NCBI GenBank assembly: GCA_011317545.1
Contig: WUJK01000002.1
Span: 930,001-994,000 of the forward strand
Direction: 5' to 3'
From: Coniella vitis
Taxonomy: Eukaryota; Ascomycota; Sordariomycetes; Diaporthales; Schizoparmaceae
DNA length: 64,000 nucleotides
Below the pieces are notes generated by a model. That model was not told the origin of the DNA, searched no databases, and saw only the letters and a program-made list of their open reading frames with translations. The translations under genes were made by a program, and so were the position numbers. This document shows, piece after piece, positions 11,053 through 22,569 of the stretch. The first letter of the stretch is position 1, and each line of letters begins with the position of its first letter.

Positions 11053-11856
11053 TCACTCCCAAAGCCCCTTCTGCCTCATCACCGACTGGTAATAATCCAA
11101 GTCCTGCCTCAACCTGCGATCCTGCTTGGCCAGGCTCTCATTCACGGCCGCCAGTCGGCGGTTCCGCTTCTCGGCGCCGTCGAGTCGGAAATACAAGCTT
11201 TCAGCCTCGTCCTCCAGCTTCGCATACCGTCTCTTCCACACCGCCATCTCCTCGGCAAGCTCTCTTTGTATTTTGTGCTTTGCCGCCGCCGCCCAGTCCC
11301 TCAAATGGTGATGATCATGCCCTCCCACCCTCTCCAGCCCCGCAATGCGCTCTCTGAGCGCCTCATTCTCCGCCGCCACCGCCCCGTACCTCTGCCGCAG
11401 CCGCCGCAGCTCGTCCTCGCGCGCGCGGTCACTCGCGCGGTAGTAGCCCGACGCGGAGCGCTCGTGCGCGGCGCGCTCGTCGTCGAGCCGTGTGCGCAGC
11501 GCGGCACTCTCGGCGGCGAGCCGGCGCGCTTCGGCGTCGCTGGCCTGCCACTTGGCGTACAAGGACGAGTTCTCGCGCGCGAGGTCGGCGCGGAGCCGGC
11601 GCTCGTGCGCGAGGAGGTGCGTGTATTCGTTGCGGGTGACGTCGAGGAAATCCACACGACGGCTGCGGGAGGATTGCGTGCTGCTGTTGTTGACGTCTAC
11701 GCCGCTGATCGGTGTGGTGGTGGTGGTGGTGCCGTCGTGGGTGTTTGAGCGGCGGAGGCGGCGGTATAATGGCTTGGTTGTGGTGGTGGTTGTGGTGGAT
11801 TTGACCCAGCGGTGGCGGCCAGAGGGAGTGGTTTCGACCAAGTACTCCCTGGCCAT
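11053..11856 (-). CDS. Coiled-coil protein, conserved fungal hypothetical
   Basis: This is a single-exon frame of 267 aa. I chose the Met at 11856 because the protein then begins MAREYLVETTPSGRHRWVKS, a start that looks like real fungal protein, whereas the 36 upstream in-frame residues do not. Residues about 20-60 contain two Thr runs coded by GGT/GTG microsatellites on the plus strand. From about residue 75 to the end the sequence is a heptad-rich, Arg/Glu/Ala-rich coiled coil (for example RLAAESAALRTRLDDERAAH and DELRRLRQRYGAVAAENEAL), ending YYQSVMRQKGLWE. No catalytic domain or signal peptide is seen. It might act in cytoskeletal or scaffold assemblies, but that is a guess. The reading frame is strongly GC-biased, unlike the RIP island 1.5 kb away. 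Confidence 0.75.
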   Translation of the reverse strand: MAREYLVETTPSGRHRWVKSTTTTTTTKPLYRRLRRSNTHDGTTTTTTPISGVDVNNSSTQSSRSRRVDFLDVTRNEYTHLLAHERRLRADLARENSSLYAKWQASDAEARRLAAESAALRTRLDDERAAHERSASGYYRASDRAREDELRRLRQRYGAVAAENEALRERIAGLERVGGHDHHHLRDWAAAAKHKIQRELAEEMAVWKRRYAKLEDEAESLYFRLDGAEKRNRRLAAVNESLAKQDRRLRQDLDYYQSVMRQKGLWE

Positions 11857-14132
11857 TTGGACTCCTGTGTGGCCGTGGCTGTCTGATGCAAGGCTTTGGA
11901 TTCGTGGCGAACAGAGGTGGTAATGGGGCCCTGTCCCAAGGCACCGAGTGAGCCAAGGCTGCACTGCGCACCAATGAGGCTGTTTCGCCCTCTCAACAGC
12001 CTACTCCAGCTCGAGTCTCTGAACGTCACGTCACGTCACGTCCTCGGTATGAATGTATTTGCAATTGGGAAAGCAAGGTAAATCTTGGAGTAATCAAGGA
12101 CTCCTGGACGTTATCGTGCAGTCAAAGGCAAGGCGGGTCTGCTCTTTGACCTATATCTCGCGGTGGTGGACAAAGAGACAGGAACCCACCACACATGCAA
12201 GTCACATCTGCATGCATCCAAGGGTAGAGAAACGAATGACCAGAGAAGATGGAGGGAAAGAGGAAAAGACAGCAACCCGGGGGGGGGGACCCAGGTTTAC
12301 ATTGTTCAGATAGGCAAAGTGCATTCTTTAAGCAAGCAGAGAGGTGAAAAACAGAGCAGCAAAACCCACTATGGCTACAACCATACAGCCACCAACAGCA
12401 ACAGCGTTAGGCTTCCTCTGTAGCAACAAGTGAGAGCGCGCGCACCAGGAGGCGCATGTCTGGTGCTTTCCCAGAACGACCTGCTGGATCTCCATGGCAC
12501 ACTGCTGATGCTTGAAATGTTAGACAAGGAGCATCAGCTTGTGGCTCTGTCTGCTGGCAGTTGGGAAAAGGTGTGAGTGATAGCCACTGGGCCAGCACCA
12601 CGAGGGTCTATCAGCCACGGCCTCCCTCCCGTGTGCATGTCCATGGAGGACAGACAGAGAAGGAGGGTGAGCAAACTGGAGGCTTGACCACAGTTCGAGA
12701 GACACTCACTCACCCCATGGCAGGATGGAGGGACCGTAGGCAGGAAGGGAAAAGACAGACGAAAGGCAGGGGAAGAGAGATGGGATGGTCCAGAGCATCA
12801 CTGCATGGAGAAGTTCATGACGCAGAGAAAAGAGTGTGAGTTGGTAGGCTGTGATGTCTGTCTGTTCTGCATGATAATCTTGGCGATTCCCTACACAAGT
12901 CCAAGCCACAAACACTGTCGAGATCCTACACAACAGATCAGAGACAAAGAAGAGCGCATTCCATTGAAAAAAAGGTCCATACGGGGATATATTGCTGGTA
13001 CTCGGGCCTCGACTCTGCGTGACAGCCCGAGTCTGCATGTGATGGGGGCACAATGCAAGGTCACGCTCTCAGCCTTGCACTGGCGGACGGGAAGCCCAAG
13101 GTCATTCGGCGCCACCCGCGAACAGCAACCGCTGATCAGGCTTAGATAAGTCAGTCAATGGATAGAGCAAAGTCGATGCATGGCGAGGCAGACTTGCGAA
13201 AGCGTAGGAAGAACGAATGAGCAACAACAGGAAGGGCAGCAAGGCCTCCAACTACAGGGGGCAGAGGGGCTCCCACTCCCCCGGAACAAAGGGCTGCTAT
13301 GCTAAGCGCCCAATGGAAGGCACAGGCACAAGCCTGCAGCAAGGCCCAACCAAGCTTGGGCCGCCAAGGCTGCCTCTAACAGGCCCGACCAGGCGGCCAG
13401 GCTGGGGTGGGGAATTGGCGAGGCTGTGGTGCTCATGGAGGGATGGAGAAGGCTGTCCTCTGGCTGTACAATGTACTATAGGTACTTGTAGTGGAGGCCT
13501 GCGGGGAAAGATAGCAGCGTTTTTCAGTGGGCAAAGGCCACCGGCATAGCACCTGCTGCCCGCTGTCCCCGGATCCAGCGGCCCTCTTAGCAGGGCGTTG
13601 ATATTTCATAAGGACAGAAATCTTGGTCGTTTACTGGGTGCATAGTATAGCAAGGTCCATGGCGAGACGATCCAATAATGAAGCAATCTACAAAGACCAC
13701 AAAGCGCGCTGGTCGGCTATGTATGTGGACTGCAGATTGGTATGATGAATCAAGCAGAACATCGAAGACCGATCTAGCAGGCCCGTATAAGTAATTACTG
13801 ATCAGAGCGGCACCAGAACCGACACCTGCGAATGGATATAGAGTCAAGTCGTCAAGTAGGCGAGTCGGGGTAAAACAGAAACCTATTATTAATCCTTGCG
13901 GTCTGCAGCGATGGCGTCAACATATGCTTGAGGATCGCAACTCTGGACTGTCCGGCACCGGTGGATATATATATATATATATATATATCTCGTCAGCCCA
14001 CCCGAATAGCTCACCATCTCCAACAATCTGTCAACACAAGAGCGCCAATCGATGACCCCAGCACACCAAAGACATTTGGCAGCAGCTATCAACTTTGCCC
14101 ATACACCGTCGAAACCAAGCAGACCAATAACT
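11857..14132. other. Intergenic region, no gene recognised
   Basis: The 2.3-kb stretch holds only short unconvincing frames. Visible features are a G run at 12280-12288, a motif of the dispersed TACTATAGGTAC type near 13474-13486, and a (TA)n microsatellite at about 13964-13988. The microsatellite lies 145 bp upstream of the SDR start and may belong to its promoter or 5' leader. Confidence 0.55.
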
Positions 14133-15353
14133 ATGGCCTCGCCGTCAAAGTCCTTCTACGCCGTCGTCGCTGGCGTCGGCCCCGGCACAGGCGGTTCAGT
14201 ATGCTGAGCCCTGCCCTCTTACTTTCTTTTGCTTCTTTTCGCCAATTCATCAACGTCCATCAGACCTCTCGTCTCCCTACTAAACAAACACAAAACCGCC
14301 CCCTCATCTAGGTCGCCAAGCGCTTCGCCAAAGCCTACCCCGTCATCCTCCTCGCCCGCCAGCAAGAAAGCTACAAGTCGACGCTCGACGAAATCACCCA
14401 AGCCGGCGGCCGCGCAGTCGGCATCCCCACCGACGTCTCGGACGCTGCCGCAGTCAAGCGCGCGCTGGCTCTGACGGGCGAGCAACTCGAGGCGCTGCAG
14501 CTCGGGCCCGACGCCAAGCTTGCTGCTGCCGTGTACAACGCCTCGGTCTGGGTGAGAAAGCCGTTCCTCGAGCTCGAGAAGGAGGATATCGACAGGAGTA
14601 TGCAGGGGAATACGTGCGTTCGCTTTGGCCCTTTCTTCCTTCTTTCTCCTTTCTTCCATCCCCTCGGGCCTTTGATGTACTGTCTATATCGGAATGCGAA
14701 TGTGCTTTGGCCATGCTGCGACTCGCCAAGCCGGCATGGCTGGTACTGGTACATCAGTAGAAGCGTTAACGAATCAAAACAAAACACAGATACGGCCTCT
14801 TCAACTTTGCCCAAGCCACGCTCCCCGGCCTCCTCGAAGCAGTCGACACGGCGCCGCACCCGCCCACGCTGATCGTCACGGGCGCAACGGCTTCAGTCCG
14901 CGGAAGCGCCAAGTTCGCCGGCTTCGCAGCTGGTAAATTCGCAAGTATGTCTTTTTCTTTTCTCCTTCCCTCAACAGTGAGACTTCCAGACTATACAGGA
15001 TTCGATAATTAGTAATAATGATAAAAAATCAGAGAGGGCAATTGCACAGAGCCTTGCACGAGAATTTGGACCGCAAGGTGTGCATGTCGCGCACGCCATC
15101 ATCGACGGTGGCATTGATATCCCGCGTTTGGCAGGCGACACGTCGTTCAATAACGGTGCCAAAGATGGCAAGATTAGTCCTGATGCGGTGAGTGAATATG
15201 TGCACTTCTTGCCATTGTTGGCACTGCGTTTCGTATCTGCGAGCTGATGTAGGAGAAACCCAGATTGCGGACAGTTACTGGTACCTGCACACACAACCAA
15301 GGTCGACCTTCACCCAGGAATTGGACATACGCCCATACATTGAGAAGTTCTAG
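14133..15353 (+). CDS. Atypical short-chain dehydrogenase/reductase (SDR_c10-like, Phe in place of catalytic Tyr)
   Basis: Five exons (14133-14198, 14312-14613, 14790-14944, 15033-15187, 15264-15353) join in frame at GT-AG borders to give 255 aa. The N-terminus has an incomplete Rossmann glycine motif, VVAGVGPGTGGSVAKRFA (residues about 11-28). It is followed by NAS in the position of the usual NAG (about 98-100) and the VTGATAS strand (about 152-158). Where classical SDRs carry YxxxK the protein reads F168-AAG-K172, so the catalytic Tyr is missing but the Lys is kept. This matches the SDR_c10 subgroup, described as lacking the active-site Tyr and often having Phe. Activity as an ordinary NAD(P)-dependent oxidoreductase is therefore doubtful. 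The C-terminus ...FTQELDIRPYIEKF is typical of the family. The gene converges with TMA46, 436 bp away. Confidence 0.88.
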
Positions 15354-15789
15354 AGGGGATCAAGGGGCAGGATACAACTTTTGACCTGTAGTAGCACGGT
15401 ATTCATGGCGAGATGAAAAGTGTAGAGTGACAAATTGCCATATACTTTCTTTTGCTCTAAATGCTCCCTTGTTCTCAAAAGGCTTAGCCCGAGATGCAAG
15501 CCATTGAAGCCATTCTGTGCCTCTTGTATGCCTAGCTGATGTTGCATGCCGTCCCACATGGATACCACCAGCAGATGCTGCGAGTATAGTCAGGGTGAGT
15601 GGCATGGAATCATCAGAAAGGCGAGTGCCGCCGCTCTTGGGCTGACGATGCCTTCCATCACTGGCCGCCATTTGATGTGCACCTGAAAGTTGACCCGAGG
15701 TGCGGCGTGAATTTTTGTTTGTCAGCACCACGCCAAGCCCGCCCTTGCAGACCAGCTTGATGATGTTGTACCGGAATCCAGGATTTTGC

Positions 15790-17084
15790 TCATGTTGCAG
15801 CGGTAGCTTCGCCATCGCCGTTGGTATCGGCTGCTGTGCCCTCTCCTGCTGCCGCCTCGGTAGCGTCGCCCGACGAGCCTGCTTCTGCATCGTCCTGAGC
15901 CTCTGCACTGGGAGGTGGCAGGCCAAACTCCTTCGCAAGACGCTCGTCCTCCTTCCGTTGCCGAATAGCCTCCGTCTCCTTTCGGAGCTTCTCCAAGTTC
16001 CACGCGTCGTCGTCTTCGTCCTCGCCCTCGGACTCGGATGCCTCGCCGTCGCTCTGTGTGCGCCAGTTGCCGCTCTCGAATAGTGCACGACCAGTCGCCT
16101 CCTTTGCTTTGCGGGCCTGTCATGTATCCGGTTAGTGCCAGTAGAGCCAAGAGTATTGCGCACACGCGCTTGTATCGGAAACCCTACCTGTTCCTCGGCA
16201 GCCTTCTTGTCCAACCGCTTCTTCTTCCACTCCGCGAACGACTCGGGCGTCACAGGCGTCAGAGTACCAGTGAGCTTGTGCCGTTCGGATTCCAGGAATT
16301 CTTCGAGGGTCAATGTCTTCAAAGGCGACTTGTCCATCAAAGCCTTCTCTGCAGCACGCTGTTCCTTGGTCTTGAGGACGAATCTGTCAAACATGTCCAG
16401 TTAGTATCAGTGTCTCCGCCAAACACAATGATGAAGGTAGAAATTGACCCACCCTGGAGGAAGAGCATGCTTGTACATGCACTTGTCGCCGCCATTCGGA
16501 CAGATCCAGAACCATCCGTACTTGCCATCCTCGATAGCCTGAATAAAGTACTTGCAGACCTTGTCCGTTGTTGTCCGCTGGTTGCCCTTCTTGGATAGAA
16601 CCACAGAGCGAAGCTTGTCCTCATCCCAGTCTGCCGATGTCTCGACCTTCTTCTTTTCATCCTCGTCTTGTCTCGTGTCCTGGTACAAACTCTTCTTGTC
16701 TGTCTTTCTGTCGAGTTCGAGATCGTGCGAGAACTTGCACTTTCTGCCCTTCTCACAGTTGCCCTTTTTGTGGAAGATGCACAGCACTGTCTTGGGGTCG
16801 ACACCAAAGGGCACCTTTTGCACCTGGGCAGGCTTGTTGAGCAACTCTTCTTGCTCTCTCTTGGCATCCTCGGCCGCCTTCTTCTCCCTCTCGCGCTGGG
16901 CCTTTTCGGCCTCCTTCTTCTTTTGCTCGATTGTGCCGCTGTGCTTGGCCTGTGCTTGCATCTGCTTGATCTGCTTCTGTGCTGCACCGCCCTTTTTGTT
17001 CTTCATACCAAAGGTCTTGTCGTCGACTGCCTTCTTGGCATCGACCTTTTTGGCCGGAGCCTTTTCCACCTTCTTTGGAGGCAT
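15790..17084 (-). CDS. TMA46: Translation machinery-associated protein Tma46 (DFRP1/ZC3H15 family)
   Basis: Three exons on the minus strand (17084-16453, 16383-16188, 16116-15790) give 384 aa. The family binds the GTPase Rbg1/DRG1 and associates with translating ribosomes in the cytoplasm. The protein starts MPPKKVEKAPAKKVDAKKAV and has a Lys/Glu/Ala-rich helix (about 30-85). A first CCCH finger runs from C102 to H120 (CIFHKKGNCEKGRKCKFSH). A second cysteine/histidine set follows (C177, C195, C202, H206) in the conserved stretch YGWFWICPNGGDKCMYKHAL. A DFRP-type segment SPLKTLTLEEFLESERHKL comes next, then an acidic, Ala-rich tail. Length and motif order are as expected. The gene is divergent from ATP15, with 617 bp between the two start codons. 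Confidence 0.93.
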
Positions 17085-17701
17085 GATGGGCCGACGGATG
17101 CCGAGACGGGGCGTTGAATGAACAAGGCGACGTGATGGGTTGCTTTCGAATTGAACGTGGTCGTTGGCTTCTCCCAAATCCCAGGATTGCTCGCGTGCTC
17201 AGTGAGATTGGTTGGCAGCGATGGCGGGGTTGCGTGCCGTAGCGGACGTCAAGAGAGAGAGAGAGAGAGAGAGAGGCTGCTGCCAAAAGAAAAAAAGTGG
17301 ATTGCTCTACACAAGTCCAAAGTTGACTTCAACCCGCCAAACCAAGGACGCTGGCAGGCGTGTGAAAAATACGTAAAGTACGCCCTATGACGGCATTTTC
17401 TTGTTTTTTTAAAGAGGTGGGGAGCCGGCCACAGGGCGGCGGAATAAAACGGGCCTTTGCCTTTTCCAGGCGCTGCCCCCCCCCCACCCTCTCCAAGCCC
17501 AAACTTTTGGCTCCCTTTGCCAGCCGGGGTGCACGTGATTCTCAAGGTTGGCAAGGCCGATCCCGAGCCTGGCGCCCGTTCTCCGGGTCCCTGAGCTGTT
17601 TTAGCGACCGAAGTGCATTGGCAACCTTTTGAGAGAACGACCGCCGCCGCCCCCCCCTCCTCAACCTTCCGCATAATCAGCCCCCGCCGCATTCATTCAA
17701 G
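17085..17701. promoter_or_regulatory. Shared divergent promoter region of TMA46 and ATP15
   Basis: The 617 bp between the two start codons must hold both promoters and 5' leaders. It contains a (GA)n tract at about 17251-17272, an A run (17288-17294), a C run at 17475-17484 and pyrimidine-rich stretches near 17640-17660 just before the ATP15 start. No clear TATA box was seen on either side. Confidence 0.6.
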
Positions 17702-18075
17702 ATGACTTTCGCGTGGAAAGCCGCTGGCCTTACGTGAGTGCATTGCAACCAGGAGCATATCCCCCAGCTGCACGCTGCGACGAGAGGGAGACGGACAGGC
17801 TGACAACGAGGACAGCTACAACCGCTACCTGGCCGTCGCTGGCCGTGTTGTGCGCCGAAGCCTGAAGGACGACAAGAGACTTGTTGCTGAGCGCCGCGGA
17901 GAGATGGAGCTCAAGTTCGCCAAGTGGGAGGTGAGTTATGCGACGCATGGAAACGGGACGACGAACTGCGACTGACGACCGGTGCTTGGGGTTACAGAAC
18001 GGCAAGCAGGGCGAGAACAAGAACCTGGCAGACGCCAACGCTGCTGCCCGTGTAGAGTCGGCTGGATCCTCCTAA
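17702..18075 (+). CDS. ATP15: Mitochondrial ATP synthase subunit epsilon
   Basis: Three exons (17702-17733, 17816-17930, 17998-18075) give a 74-aa protein. The F1 epsilon subunit is a tiny central-stalk component of mitochondrial ATP synthase, on the matrix side of the inner membrane. The start MTFAWKAAGLTYNRYLAVAG follows the family pattern of a short aromatic/basic N-terminus, then a helix VVRRSLKDDKRLLAERRGEM and the segment LKFAKWENGKQGE. The length agrees with fungal homologues (about 60-75 aa). The gene is missed by simple ORF finding because all exons are short. Both introns have good donors (GTGAGT) and CAG acceptors. Confidence 0.9.
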
Positions 18076-18964
18076 AACGCAAATGACATATGGGTCGATC
18101 GAAAAGTCAAGAGATGTTTGGAGATGGATGCGCCCTTCCGAACATGACGGGCGTGAGCTTGGTCGGAGCGCCTGGGAGTTATTTCCTGCTTCTAAAAGGG
18201 ACGGCTAGACGTGCGCCTTGACGGGGCCAACCAAGAAATACAAACTCGAAGACAAGCACACCAAGATACTGGATCCCCATCATGTCATGTCTGCGTGGAA
18301 AGTTGTGGTGTTTGTCGTAGTGGTACAACAGCGCGTAAGGTGCACCAGCCAACAGGGACTCAATTGCATGAACTCGTACTATGGTCTAGACAACATCAAA
18401 AACCCAATTGCCGATTCAATACCCAGATACCATATCAAGGACAATCGCATGCTTCGCGGGTGGTTGAAAGGCTGCCGATTACCCCGACAAATCTCTCTCC
18501 GAAGCTGTCCGACGCTGGGTGGCTCGGCTAATGTACCGCTACGTATGTACCATGTACTTACTATGCACTGCAGTAAAAAGACTACGGCTACTATGTACTA
18601 TAGTACAGTGGCCTGGCCCAAGTCCCTAGGTAGCCTGTAGGCCTACACATACCAAAGGCCCCATGTACATAGTACCACAGCGCTGCATCGCCAACACAGT
18701 ATACTATGTAGCAGTCTCACCTGCCCCAACAACACCACGGTTGATAGATAGCACGAGATACTTGCACGCTACGACAACCAAGAGTCGCCGCCATGCCATG
18801 GTGATGCTGATGCCACGCCGCGCACCATTGCACCTTCCCAAGCCGGTCCCTCGACAATGGACGAGACCGTTATGAGCAGTGGTACTGTGGAGCCCCCTTC
18901 CCCTCCCCCGAAAAAGCCCACCTTCACTCACCACTTGATCCTCGAGCACCCAAACTGATCTGAT
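18076..18964. other. Intergenic region with repeated TACTATGTAC-like palindromes
   Basis: The region contains the ATP15 3' UTR and the NAA35 promoter. The most regular features are near-palindromes of the TACATAGTA/TACTATGTA type at 18589-18606, 18664-18675 and 18701-18710. Open frames are short and without domains. Confidence 0.6.
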
Positions 18965-21583
18965 ATGTCTGGTCCAAAAGCCTTTGACGGCCTCAACATC
19001 ACAGGCGGCCAGTACCCGGCAGGCCTCGACGCGGATGCGCCGCCGCCACCGGTCATCTCTAGCGAAGCTGTCGTCACCACAGACATTACGGCTCGGTTTG
19101 TAGCTGCCGCGCAAAGTAGGTCCTTTGCCCTGTCTCGGGTTTGGTGTATCGTAGTATTGCCCGTGGTGCAAGGGCTGACTGTTGTGTTGCAGCACTCGAG
19201 CCTGGCGAGCTGGTCAAGGATGGCTTCTTCACCCTGTTCGAGGCCGTCGGGGCTCTCGAGGTATGCCCGTTCTGTCGTCCGTCTAGCTTTGCCGTAAGAG
19301 CCGCAGCTGACTGAGGGTGCCAGATCATGGATCCCAAAATGGACAGCGGTTGTCTTGCTCCAGGAGAGTCGCTGGACGAAGAGCTCAGTGTCAACGTCCC
19401 TCTGATGCCCGAAGAGGTGATTGGCATCATCGACCAGCTGCTTTGCCACGAGGTGTGTGTTTGGGCTCAGCCTCTCCCCGTCGGCCCAACGACTGACCCG
19501 GAACGCAGATGGCGTGGCACCTCGGTTATCCCCTCTCGCAAACGCTCTTCACAAGTCTTCATCTCGAGGCAATCATGAGGCCCCGGCCCAAGGCCTTGAA
19601 GGATGCTTATTTCACCCGCGTCGACGGTGACCTGTCGCATACAGATCTCATGCTCCGCATCCTCAGGGCGTACTGTCTGGGCTTGCTCAAAGCATGTCGA
19701 TGCGTCAATGAGCGAATCAAGTTTGAGCACTACTACGAGGTATGAACACGCTATGCTTGCCTGGCTTGTCGAACTGTGGTACGGCCAGATGAAGGCGACT
19801 GACTGGCGGAGTAGGAAGAGGACTTTGTCACAAACACATACCATCGCTCTCTGCTCGACGACATAGATGGGACGGAAATCTCTGACGAAATTAGGCACAC
19901 GCGGGATTTTCTTCACGGCATGTCGCGCAAGCTCAGCGGAGACATTGTCCAAGCACTGGACTTTAGACTCGAGCTGAGGTACGCATTCCTCCGGGCCATC
20001 AAGCTCTCCGAGCTGCGAACGTACCCCGAGTCTCTCAAGACACCATGGGTCGAAATGAAGGCCATACTGGACCCCATTGCAAAGTCGCACTCTCTGGGGA
20101 AACCGTGCCCCCGGTTCTTCAGTGCAAAGCTGCAACGACGCCTGGCTAGTACCATGCCGCCGCGGCCAGTTGTTCAGTTGAGCTTTGAGGAAGCCATTTC
20201 GCATTTCCGACGGCTTGCTGTCGACGGCCTCGAAGTCGCAGATGTGCTGAAATATACTGACTCTCAGAGTCTTTTGGTATGTTGCCATGCAATATCGACA
20301 TGCTGCCCGAGGAAATATCACACATGGCTCACAAGATTTCCCAGAACTTTATCCTTACCTTCCAGGCAAAGAAGCCGCAGCCTCTGGTCTACATACGAAC
20401 ACTCCTGCAAAATTTTGTCTTCAAGGACATGGTCCTTCTTGGCTCGCTGAGCATTCGTCAAGTGTTTGACGACGATTTAAGCCTCACTGTGCTGCCTTTC
20501 AGTACGCTTCTTGACCGAGCCAACGACAATATCGAGGCCGTCAATGACCCACGATACGCAATAGCACACCAGATGGAACTCTTTCGCCAACGGGCAGCGC
20601 AGTCCTACCTTGACGTCTTTCGAGCATTCTGCCAGAACCGATGCAGAGTCCGACGCACATTGTGCCACGCCATTCAAGACTGGGAAGGTGTACAGGCCGA
20701 TGCTGAAGAGGTCGACCAGCTCCTGCAGGTGGCGATCGACGAAAAACCTCTGTCTTATCCACAATACAGCGCACGACCAACCTACTCTTTACCGCTCTCC
20801 TCGTGGGCGTACCTCTACAAGCTTCGCCTCATGGAGTGGATTGTCCAACTCGGCTTCGAACTCGAAATCTACCAGCCAGACGAGCTCGCAGGCATGTACT
20901 GGTACCTCAGCTATCTCGCACGGATTCGTGCCGGCCACGTTGAGCGCATCAAGGCCTTTGCCATGCGCACTCTCAACGACCTCCGCGCAAAACCTACTCC
21001 AGCCTCTGCCGCGCGCGAGCACCAAGTCTCGCGCTCGCTATCCTTCCTCCGCGCCACGCTTCTTGAAGCTGCCGTGACGTGGGAGCTGTCTGACGCCCTC
21101 TCCTCCATCTACACGCTCATCTACGACCGCCTCAACCTTCTCACGCCACCCACGCGGCCTTACTCCACTAACGAGCTGCGCTACGAGATCCGCATGCGAC
21201 CCTTTATACCAATCGAGCTGCCCGAGCTGCCTACGTATGCCGAATTTTCCAGCTCTGCACGCCAAGAGGGCAAGTCGGCTGAGGCGCTTCTCACTGCTGC
21301 GGAAAGCGCCGTCTCGGGTGCCAAAAAGGGCTTCGAGGTGTTGACCAAATTTACCGACAAGGAAGCCTTTGCGGCGCACTGTCACGGTCGGTGGCTGCAG
21401 TCGACGCGGGGCGGATTCAAGAGTGCTATCCGCGCAGGACTCGCGGTATCGACACTGAAGAGGGTGATGGACGCACGCGAAAAGGGACAGGATCTCAAAG
21501 TGGAAGTCAAGGTCCCGAAACCCGATGATGGGTACCATGAGTGGTGGCTTGTGCCCGAGGTAGTGGTAGCTGCGGCCCCTTGA
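18965..21583 (+). CDS. NAA35: NatC N-terminal acetyltransferase auxiliary subunit (Mak10/Naa35)
   Basis: Six exons (18965-19115, 19193-19260, 19324-19452, 19509-19739, 19815-20276, 20366-21583) join in frame to give 752 aa. NatC co-translationally acetylates N-termini starting with Met followed by a hydrophobic residue; Naa35/Mak10 is its scaffold subunit and helps anchor the complex at the ribosome. The family signature appears at residues 74-82 (IMDPKMDSG), followed by GCLAPGESLDEEL and, in exon 4, MAWHLGYPLSQTLFTSLHLE. These are among the most conserved parts of Mak10 proteins. The C-terminal exon is helical throughout (for example LYKLRLMEWIVQLGFELEIY). The full family length is present, with no break. 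It converges with the CE5 esterase gene, 239 bp away. Confidence 0.93.
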
Positions 21584-21822
21584 GAGACTGTGAGTGGACT
21601 TGATACAGGGGGAACAATATCCAATATGATACATTTGAATAGGCGATGGTAGATAGATACCACGGAAGAACGCAATCATGCAGAAAACCACTAATGGAAT
21701 TAGCTTTGACTTGATGATGGCAAGCAAAGATATCCTGCGTCTCGCTCTTCTGGTGTGCACACAAGTCTAACCTGACCACAAAGCAAAGACCCAACACACA
21801 CACACATGGAGAGAGGTATATT

Positions 21823-22538
21823 CTACAACGTCAACTTTGCCAGAACCCAATCACCAGCGTCCTGCGAAAACAAGTCAAAGTAGGACGTGTGCGCGGCGTC
21901 GTCGTCACCCGAGGCACAGACTGGGTCGTCTGAGAGGCACCACGATTGCAAGATGTTGGAGTACTGATTCAGACGCTCGAGTTGCGTCCCAGTGCGCGGG
22001 TCAATCTAGAAAGCAAAAGGCTCAGAGTCGGTCACGAGAGAGGTAAGAGAGAGAGAGAGAGAGAGAGAATGGAGCGAGACAGGGGGGGAAAGGGAAAAAG
22101 AACGGGTGCTGTTCTTACGCCATAATCCGCAGTGCCGTTGGCCGTGTTGTACGTCTGGTTCGCGACGTGCGTCACGTCACCAAATAGAGTAACTGCTTTG
22201 ACTGTAAATGGTTGTTTAGAAAAGAAATTAGCAAAACAAGAATCACTTCTTTGGGGCTTTTTTTTTTTTTTTTTTGTGGTTATGCTCGGAAAAGGCGTCG
22301 TCCGCTTACTCTTGTCCACGGGCGAGGTGTTTGGCTCAAAGCCCGTGGTGTTTTGCGAGGTACAACCTGTCGAACCTCCTTGTTGGCCGCCGAGGATGTT
22401 GCCGACGACTTGCGCGCCCTGTTGTGGATGGATATATGCTTGAGTTAGGGCTGGCTCTCTTTGTTACGAGGAATATACGAGATTGTTTTGCATATAGCAG
22501 AAACTCAGGGAGGCATGGAGAACAAGAAGATGAAGATG

Positions 22539-22569
<31 letters not shown>

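Noticed and set aside
10308..11352. Several plus-strand frames of 150-270 aa
   Set aside because: Lys/Glu- and Pro/Arg-rich translations of purine tracts or of the antisense of the coiled-coil gene; no domain, no splice support.
11429..11974. Frames overlapping the coiled-coil gene in other phases
   Set aside because: Arg/Pro/His-rich shadow frames caused by high GC at third positions of the real gene.
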